From Terriglobia bacterium (GTDB lineage Bacteria; Acidobacteriota; Terriglobia; UBA7540): a stretch of DNA of 5,577 nt. Of the stretch, positions 1-5,577 are shown in pieces; position 1 is the first letter of the stretch, and every line of letters begins with the position of its first letter. The translations under genes were made by a program, and so were the position numbers. The notes under the pieces are model-generated. The model was not told the DNA's origin, did not search any database, and saw only the letters and a program-made list of their open reading frames with translations. The stretch lies in NCBI GenBank assembly GCA_030040455.1, contig JASHTR010000308.1, positions 1 to 5,577 on the forward strand. The letters run 5' to 3'.

Positions 1-129
1 CGTCCCCTCCACCTGAACCGGCTGATAGAAGAAAATGATGACGATGAATGCCAGGAGCAATGAAAGGATCAGATCGCGCAGCCAGAACCGGCTGTCGAAA
101 AAAGGCGATCGGTGTTTGGCTTCTCTCAT
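1..129 (-). CDS. lepB: Signal peptidase I, N-terminal fragment (cut by window edge)
   Basis: The minus strand encodes 43 codons that run off the left edge. Residues 15-35 contain FWLRDLILSLLLAFIVIIFF, a membrane anchor, followed by YQPVQVEGT. In signal peptidase I the corresponding segment continues with Ser-Met, the serine being the catalytic nucleophile of the Ser/Lys dyad, so the window ends one residue before the active site. The enzyme removes signal peptides from exported proteins on the outer face of the cytoplasmic membrane. The short cytoplasmic N-terminus (MREAKHRSPFFDSR) before the anchor fits the family. The ATG at 129 has no strong Shine-Dalgarno sequence. An in-frame ATG at 156 would add MWGGRQSDG but lies only about seven bases below the likely transcription start, so it would be nearly leaderless. 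Identification rests on the anchor plus the VEGT motif; the catalytic Ser and Lys are outside the window. Confidence 0.85.
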   Translation of the reverse strand, partial: MREAKHRSPFFDSRFWLRDLILSLLLAFIVIIFFYQPVQVEGT

Positions 130-169
130 TCCGTCAGATTGCCGTCCGCCCCACATGCGTCCTGTTACT

Positions 170-178
170 TTTATACCA
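170..178 (-). promoter_or_regulatory. Extended -10 promoter of lepB
   Basis: Read on the minus strand this is TGGTATAAA, a TGn extended -10 element with a TATAAA box. No good -35 hexamer lies 16-18 bases upstream, which is usual for extended -10 promoters. A start near 163 gives a leader of about 34 bases to the ATG at 129. The 9-bp hairpin at 182-208 covers the place where a -35 would be. This is a motif-based call only. Confidence 0.45.
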
Positions 179-181
179 CGC

Positions 182-208
182 CGCGCAAGGCGAGTGCTAC
201 CTTGCGCG
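182..208. repeat. Perfect 9-bp inverted repeat upstream of lepB
   Basis: The arms are CGCGCAAGG (182-190) and CCTTGCGCG (200-208), with a 9-base loop. It sits just upstream of the lepB -10 box, where it could act as an operator or simply belong to the palindrome cluster that follows. No T-run flanks it, so it is not an intrinsic terminator. Confidence 0.7.
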
Positions 209-277
209 TCACGGTCGTGCCAAAACCTCAGAAATTTAAGATGACACAGCACCGCTGGCGCAAAGCGTCAGTGGAGT

Positions 278-400
278 GCGGCAGCTTGCTGCCGCTTTGG
301 GCGCGCCCGCTTGCCTGCGCGCCAGGGAACCGGAAGCTTGCTTCCGGCCCGAAAAGCGGGAGCGAGCTCCCGCACGCCAAACCTGCGTGACTTTGGCGTG
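278..400. repeat. Cluster of five consecutive hairpins (REP-like palindromic repeats)
   Basis: Five perfect inverted repeats follow one another in the lepB-eno gap. Three share one design, a 7-bp stem with a 4-base loop: GCGGCAG-CTTG-CTGCCGC (278-295), CCGGAAG-CTTG-CTTCCGG (330-347) and GCGGGAG-CGAG-CTCCCGC (356-373). Between them is GGCGCGC/GCGCGCC (300-323), which contains the 10-bp palindrome at 299-308. The last is CACGCCAAA (373-381) with TTTGGCGTG (392-400). Stem sequences differ while pairing is kept, and the closing AG-loop-CT is shared, which resembles clustered REP/BIME-type intergenic palindromes. No gene is visible in the stretch from 130 to 496 that holds them, and no T-run follows any of them. 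Confidence 0.75.
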
Positions 401-425
401 ACCCTGCTTTGCGCGTAGGAGCGAG

Positions 426-438
426 GATGAGCCTCATC
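426..438. promoter_or_regulatory. Small palindrome in the eno promoter (possible operator)
   Basis: GATGAG-C-CTCATC is a perfect 6-bp inverted repeat lying where the -35 region of the eno promoter would fall. TCATCG is then repeated directly at 434-439 and 441-446. A regulator site here is possible, but the palindrome is short and could be chance. Confidence 0.25.
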
Positions 439-454
439 GATCATCGGGACAGTA

Positions 455-2546
<2,092 letters not shown>

Positions 2547-2867
2547 AACCTTGCCCCCTTCATTCGTACAAGTCTTTCGGCTTGCTTCCCTTTTTAATGA
2601 CAATGAATTTTCAACCGCTGGCCATGTCGCTTTTCAACAACCTGTTGAAAGAAGCGAGCGCAGCAACAGACCTTGGAGCCAGCATCCCATTAACATCTCG
2701 TCGGTTAAAGCAATACTGCCATCCCCTCGCTTGTTTCCCCTTCAAGCGTTCAGCTTATTATGATTGCCGAAAAAGCACCGCACAAGACCCTACGATGTTA
2801 TTGACAGGCAAATAAATGTTCTCGCTCGATAATTACTTGCGAACTGAAAGCAGGTCGCCCCTCCGCT
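2547..2867. other. Intergenic region without a convincing gene
   Basis: This 321-base gap separates two minus-strand genes. I see no convincing open frame on either strand and no hairpin with a T-run that would end the triple-repeat gene upstream. Its only clear structure is the palindrome at 2632-2650. The region is somewhat more AT-rich than the genes around it, as expected for promoter DNA of the PEP-CTERM gene, but no good -35/-10 pair stands out on the minus strand. Confidence 0.6.
2632..2650. promoter_or_regulatory. Perfect 8-bp inverted repeat upstream of the PEP-CTERM gene
   Basis: TTTCAACA-ACC-TGTTGAAA is a perfect palindrome with a 3-base centre, about 86-104 bases upstream of the GTG start at 2546. 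Size and spacing suit a dimeric regulator's operator. It lacks a following T-run, so a terminator for the upstream triple-repeat gene, over 200 bases away, is unlikely. Its role is inferred from position alone. Confidence 0.35.
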
Positions 2868-4565
2868 TCATCGCCGCTCTCCGGACTCTCCGCTCTTATC
2901 GCGCGCGGCGCGGCGCGCCCGGCGGCCCTCAAACGCCGGAACCACATTCTTTATGGGCGTGGCCGGACGTATAAACCCGTGCATGGCGTAGCCCAGCTCG
3001 TTCTGGCAATTCGCCAGGTCAGCTTGATATTGCCCGTTCCCCTCCTGATTATTCTTAAGGATGAAGCTGAAATAAGGGACAAGACGCCGAAGCTGTGCTT
3101 CCAGGTCCGCGGCCCGACGGCTGTAATCCTCACCCAGCCTGGCATCCTCGTCACGAGAAATTTCGCGGCCAAACACGCGAAGGGGGTGAAGCACATCATT
3201 CACGGCAAGATATGCTTCGAAGCCGTAGTAGATATTGTCGGGAGACTGGCTGAAGAGAGCTCGCCACTTTTCGAGGTTACGGAGCTTGGCAAGGAGCGCC
3301 TCCCGCGCTTCACTCACCAGGATGCGTTCGGCGGGCGACGTCTTCCAATGCTTCGGCTGCTCCTGGCCCAGCAGGTCGTTAATGCGAAAATAAGAGGTAT
3401 AGACATCGACTAAAATTGACTTTACCTGGCTCGCCGTCAAGGGCGGGGTGACGACAGTGACCGGAGTGGTGATGGGAGGAGGAACCGGTTGGGACGTGAT
3501 GCGCTCTACCGCTAGCCCCTTGGGCCCTTGCAAAGCCGCCGCCTGCGCTGCAATCTGCTGCTGCCGCTTTTCTCCCAGGTAAGCCACATAGGGATTCAGC
3601 GCATCGCCGGCGGACGCCAAGTCCTTCGCAGCCTGGCCGAATTGCGTTGCGCTAGCTGCTCCCTGATATTCATTCAACGCCGAAGCAATCCCGTGCAATT
3701 CCGGAGTCAGGGTGCCGATTGCCTGAACGGTTCCGGCGGCGTCGCCTGCGTTATCGGGATGATAGAAGAATGCATAACGCCACTTTTCCAGGGTCTTAAG
3801 CTGGAGCCCGACGGTTTGAACCCGATCGTTGAAAAGCGCCCGCTCCGCGTCCGTCATTTTCCATTTCTCCGGCTGAGCGACGCTGAGCAGGTCCGTGATT
3901 CGCGCGGATGCCAGAAAAATCTTCTGGAGCAGGGCTTTCACCTGCTCGGGTTGAAGCGCCTGGGCCGGGACTGCGGCAGGGACAAGCTGTACGGGCGGCG
4001 GCGTTGCCTTTACCGGCGCTGCCGTTGCCTGTGAGCGGACGGGAGGAGAGACGAGCGCCAGCTCACGAGCAACCGGGAAAAGGCTCGGAAATTGGGCCCT
4101 CAAATCCGTCTCTAGATTGCTTTGCAACCCTTCCATGTCTTCTGCCACAAGCTTGAACGGTGGCCCCTCCTGCTGGCCCACCATCGTGGCAATACTCCGA
4201 ATCGTTGGGATCACTGCGGCAAGCGAGTCCAGGGTGTTCTTGCCGGCCGCTGCGCTTTCCGGATGGTAGAGAAGCTGGTAGCGCCACTTTTCCAGCGTTT
4301 GAAGCTGCTCCTGGAGGGATTGGGCGGCCTGCTGATAGGCGGAAAGATTCTCCGCGCTCATTTTCAAGTTCTCAGGATGAGTTTGAGAAAGCAAGTCCTG
4401 GACGCGCGCGCTGGAAAGGAAAATTTTGAGCAACACGTCCTTGACTGGCGCGCTTTCACCGCTCGGGGGTCGCGACGATGCTGCTTCGGCAGTGGTTTGC
4501 GGCCAGCCGGCCCGGCTCGAGGCTGGTAACATGAAAACGAGGACGCAGAGAACCAGCAATTTCAT
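2868..4565 (-). CDS. Secreted protein with three copies of an unrecognised LEKWR module, 565 aa
   Basis: I do not recognise this family. MKLLVLCVLVFMLPASSRA (1-19) is a signal peptide with likely cleavage after SRA, so the protein is exported. Three homologous helical modules begin at residues 41, 209 and 381. In each, LEKWR lies exactly 50 residues after an initial Val-Lys (91-95, 259-263, 431-435), and R-x-x-DLL, an invariant Pro (64, 232, 404), a Lys four residues later and a following (H/S)P(E/D) keep register without gaps. Proline-rich linkers (about 171-205 and 356-378) separate modules. The tail (548-565) is strongly basic and polar (GRRARRAAR). There is no heme motif, catalytic signature, lipobox or later membrane segment. 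The ATG at 4565 is preceded by GGAGGAG at correct spacing; an ATG at 4598 would add 11 residues before the signal peptide and lacks such a site. A periplasmic or surface binding/scaffold role is conceivable but unproven. Confidence 0.85.
   Translation of the reverse strand: MKLLVLCVLVFMLPASSRAGWPQTTAEAASSRPPSGESAPVKDVLLKIFLSSARVQDLLSQTHPENLKMSAENLSAYQQAAQSLQEQLQTLEKWRYQLLYHPESAAAGKNTLDSLAAVIPTIRSIATMVGQQEGPPFKLVAEDMEGLQSNLETDLRAQFPSLFPVARELALVSPPVRSQATAAPVKATPPPVQLVPAAVPAQALQPEQVKALLQKIFLASARITDLLSVAQPEKWKMTDAERALFNDRVQTVGLQLKTLEKWRYAFFYHPDNAGDAAGTVQAIGTLTPELHGIASALNEYQGAASATQFGQAAKDLASAGDALNPYVAYLGEKRQQQIAAQAAALQGPKGLAVERITSQPVPPPITTPVTVVTPPLTASQVKSILVDVYTSYFRINDLLGQEQPKHWKTSPAERILVSEAREALLAKLRNLEKWRALFSQSPDNIYYGFEAYLAVNDVLHPLRVFGREISRDEDARLGEDYSRRAADLEAQLRRLVPYFSFILKNNQEGNGQYQADLANCQNELGYAMHGFIRPATPIKNVVPAFEGRRARRAARDKSGESGERR
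3051..4445 (-). repeat. Three intragenic copies of a roughly 125-residue module
   Basis: The copies span about 4071-4445 (unit 1), 3567-3941 (unit 2) and 3051-3425 (unit 3). Pitch is 168 residues between units 1 and 2 and 172 between units 2 and 3, the difference lying in the linkers. By hand count over the first 62 residues without gaps, units 1 and 2 share about 31 identities and units 2 and 3 about 24. The DNA for LEKWR is still nearly the same in all three (CGCCACTTTT on the plus strand at 4282, 3778 and 3262). Unit 3 is the most diverged and leads into a unique C-terminus. Confidence 0.88.
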
Positions 4566-4646
4566 CGAACTCCTCCAGGGGGGATTACAGAAAAGCATGG
4601 CAGGATTCAGTTGGCTCCGTCCAGAACATTTTTCACAAGACTCTTT

Positions 4647-4813
4647 ACCACGGAGGTCACAGAGAATTTAGGAAGAAGCAAAGAGAAGACCCACGACGGA
4701 TGGCGATATTCCCAGCCCGGGGTTTAGGCCTCCGGGCGCCCGAAGAGGCAAAGGGGTATCGCAACCTCCTTTGCTCTATTTTTGCCTGGTTTTATCTCTG
4801 TGTCCTCTCGGGT
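4647..4813. repeat. 167-bp element with imperfect 19-bp terminal inverted repeats
   Basis: The left end (4647-4665, ACCACGGAGGTCACAGAGA) and right end (4795-4813, TCTCTGTGTCCTCTCGGGT) match as an inverted repeat at 15 of 19 positions. This CACGGAGG-CACAGAG type of end resembles dispersed intergenic repeats I know from several phyla. Inside are two hairpins of parallel design: GCCCGG at 4715-4720 with CCGGGC at 4732-4737, and GCAAAGG at 4748-4754 with CCTTTGC at 4768-4774; both can extend by GG/CC beyond a bulged T. There is no transposase frame. It lies between the 5' end of the triple-repeat gene and the 3' end of the small membrane protein gene. Confidence 0.5.
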
Positions 4814-4840
4814 GAATGCTTTCTCGTGGTGGGCAACGGC

Positions 4841-4993
4841 TCAATCAACGCGGGAAGGCGCAGGCAAGACCCGCGGTTTCTTCTTTCTGGCGTGGATCAT
4901 CCTTCGCCCCGCGTGCTGCGCCAGAGCGACGAAGATCACGACGTAGATGACGGCAAAGCTATAAACGAAAATCGCAGCCAGAACGTCGTACAC
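4841..4993 (-). CDS. Small single-pass membrane protein, 50 aa
   Basis: This is a short frame with a GTG start at 4993, preceded by GGGAGAGG at about 8 bases, and an in-frame stop just upstream that rules out a longer N-terminus. The product starts MYDVLAAIFVYSFAVIYVV; residues 4-25 form one hydrophobic membrane segment, followed by a basic tail (RRMIHARKKKPR, 30-41), which predicts the C-terminus in the cytoplasm. About 36 of 50 codons end in G or C, as expected for a coding frame here. A TAGAAT box on the same strand (5014-5019), with a weak TTTTCA 18 bases upstream, could be the promoter, though the leader would be only about 14 bases. Size and topology recall small membrane subunits such as CcmD-like or oxidase-associated proteins, but I see no motif that assigns it. 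Function unknown. Confidence 0.62.
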   Translation of the reverse strand: MYDVLAAIFVYSFAVIYVVIFVALAQHAGRRMIHARKKKPRVLPAPSRVD

Positions 4994-5043
4994 TGTTTTT
5001 GCCTCTCCCGATCATTCTAACGCTTCTATCGGGTCGCTGAAAA

Positions 5044-5123
5044 AGCTTTCAGCCATCAGCTCTCAGCGGTCAGCAAAAAGCTGGGGTGTAAAAGCATTTG
5101 CTGATAGCTGATGGCTGAAAGCT
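5044..5123. repeat. Large inverted repeat, 24-bp arms with nested hairpin
   Basis: Arms at 5044-5067 and 5100-5123 pair at 23 of 24 positions, the outer 18 perfectly (5044-5061 with 5106-5123). The 32-base loop holds a second hairpin, CAGC-AAAAA-GCTG (5071-5083). The arms are built from GCTGAT/AGCTGA-type words (GCTGATAGCTGATGGCTGA on the plus strand), a kind of dispersed intergenic repeat seen in several environmental phyla. It separates the small membrane protein gene from the gene at 5187. There is only a four-base T-run on the minus strand after the stem, with no gene feeding into it, so a terminator role is unlikely. Confidence 0.8.
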
Positions 5124-5131
5124 AAAAAGGG

Positions 5132-5161
5132 TTGAGTCCTGGCTTTTACTGAGTCTAGAAT
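5132..5161 (+). promoter_or_regulatory. Sigma-70-like promoter of the carboxypeptidase-regulatory-like gene
   Basis: TTGAGT (5132-5137) and TAGAAT (5156-5161) are separated by 18 bases and lie just upstream of the start codon at 5187. Transcription starting near 5168 would give a leader of about 19 bases that contains AGGAGG at 5175-5180. It begins nine bases after the large inverted repeat ends. Confidence 0.5.
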
Positions 5162-5186
5162 GGTGGTGACGGAGAGGAGGAGTATC

Positions 5187-5577
5187 ATGCCTTCAACATT
5201 CTTTCGAAAATGCGTTGGAATTGCATTTGTATTTGCGATCGCCGCTGCGACGGTTCCCCTGATGGCGCAGACGGGCGGCCTTACGGGCACGGCCAAAGGG
5301 CTGCAAGGCGAGAAACTGGCGGGCTACCCCATCATTATCGAGCGCCAGGAGATCAAGGGGACATACAAGACCAAGACGAACAAGCACGGAAACTACGTCT
5401 ACATTGGCCTCCCGATTGGCAATTATAAAGTCATCTTGCAGGACCCGCAGGGTCACCAGCTCTTTTATCAGATGGAGCATGTAGGCCTTGGCGATCCTAC
5501 GGTGGCGGACTTCGACCTCCAGAATGAAAAAGGGGCTGCGCAGCAACTTGAGGCTATCAAAGAACAAAAACAATACG
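5187..5577 (+). CDS. Secreted carboxypeptidase-regulatory-like domain protein, N-terminal 130 aa (cut by window edge)
   Basis: The frame is open to the right edge. Residues 1-28 are a signal peptide (basic FRK, core VGIAFVFAIAAATVPL, likely cleavage after LMA or MAQ). Residues about 31-115 form a carboxypeptidase-regulatory-like, CnaB-type beta-sandwich: GGLTGTAKGLQGEKLAGYPI, then KTKTNKHGNYVYIGLPIGNYKV, the usual Thr-Asn-x-x-Gly-x-Tyr strand and Gly-Leu-Pro-x-Gly-x-Tyr turn. The end of the fragment (QNEKGAAQQLEAIKEQKQY) turns polar and helical. In acidobacterial relatives this domain is often followed by tetratricopeptide repeats, so a TPR C-terminus may follow, which is inference. The ATG is supported by AGGAGG (5175-5180) with a 6-base spacer and by a promoter just upstream. 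The domain family is a non-enzymatic fold used in extracytoplasmic proteins; substrate or partner is unknown. Confidence 0.8.
   Translation, partial: MPSTFFRKCVGIAFVFAIAAATVPLMAQTGGLTGTAKGLQGEKLAGYPIIIERQEIKGTYKTKTNKHGNYVYIGLPIGNYKVILQDPQGHQLFYQMEHVGLGDPTVADFDLQNEKGAAQQLEAIKEQKQY

Noticed and set aside
278..400. CRISPR array or tRNA/ncRNA gene in the hairpin cluster
   Set aside because: The hairpins have no constant direct repeat or regular spacers, and no cloverleaf or known RNA motif can be built from them.
2801..2806. TTGACA, a perfect -35 hexamer on the plus strand
   Set aside because: No -10 box lies 16-18 bases downstream (GATAAT is 21 bases away) and no plus-strand gene follows before 5187.
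4748..4783. Hairpin followed by TCTATTTTT, resembling a plus-strand intrinsic terminator
   Set aside because: There is no plus-strand gene upstream for it to terminate, and the T-run is interrupted and offset from the stem; it fits better as part of the repeat element.
4700..5020. Plus-strand open frame of 106 codons
   Set aside because: It runs through the inverted-repeat element and antisense to the small membrane protein, has no ribosome binding site, and the translation looks random.
5193..5573. Minus-strand open frame of 126 codons at the right edge
   Set aside because: It is antisense to the carboxypeptidase-regulatory-like gene, which has a promoter, ribosome binding site, signal peptide and recognisable domain.

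Overview
The window looks like a chromosomal stretch of a moderately high-GC Gram-negative bacterium, most likely an Acidobacteriota member. The evidence is a PEP-CTERM protein of the choice-of-anchor R type, a secreted protein starting with a carboxypeptidase-regulatory-like domain of a kind I associate with acidobacterial genomes, and many palindromic intergenic repeats. The phylum is an inference from gene content; there is no rRNA or other decisive marker.

Layout from left to right. Positions 1-129 (minus) hold the first 43 codons of a signal peptidase I gene (lepB), cut by the window edge just before the expected catalytic serine. Positions 130-496 are a divergent intergenic region with an extended -10 promoter on each side and at least six perfect hairpins between them. 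Positions 497-1804 (plus) are a complete enolase gene (eno) with a TTG start. Positions 1767-2546 (minus) are a PEP-CTERM surface protein whose 3' end overlaps the 3' end of eno by 38 bp, tail to tail. Positions 2547-2867 are intergenic with one 19-bp palindrome and no convincing gene. Positions 2868-4565 (minus) encode a secreted protein with three ungapped copies of an unrecognised helical module built around an LEKWR motif. Positions 4566-5186 carry two different inverted-repeat elements and, on the minus strand at 4841-4993, a 50-codon single-pass membrane protein with a good ribosome binding site. From 5187 to the right edge (plus) runs the start of a secreted protein with a carboxypeptidase-regulatory-like (CnaB-type beta-sandwich) domain.

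The genes do not form an operon: strands alternate and most gaps are long. A loose theme is the cell envelope: signal peptidase I removes signal peptides, and three of the other products (PEP-CTERM protein, triple-repeat protein, carboxypeptidase-regulatory-like protein) carry them. Enolase is the only cytoplasmic metabolic gene. The most original content is the triple-repeat protein, the unlisted 50-aa membrane protein and the dense hairpin cluster upstream of eno. I see no defence system, CRISPR array, transposase, tRNA or rRNA.
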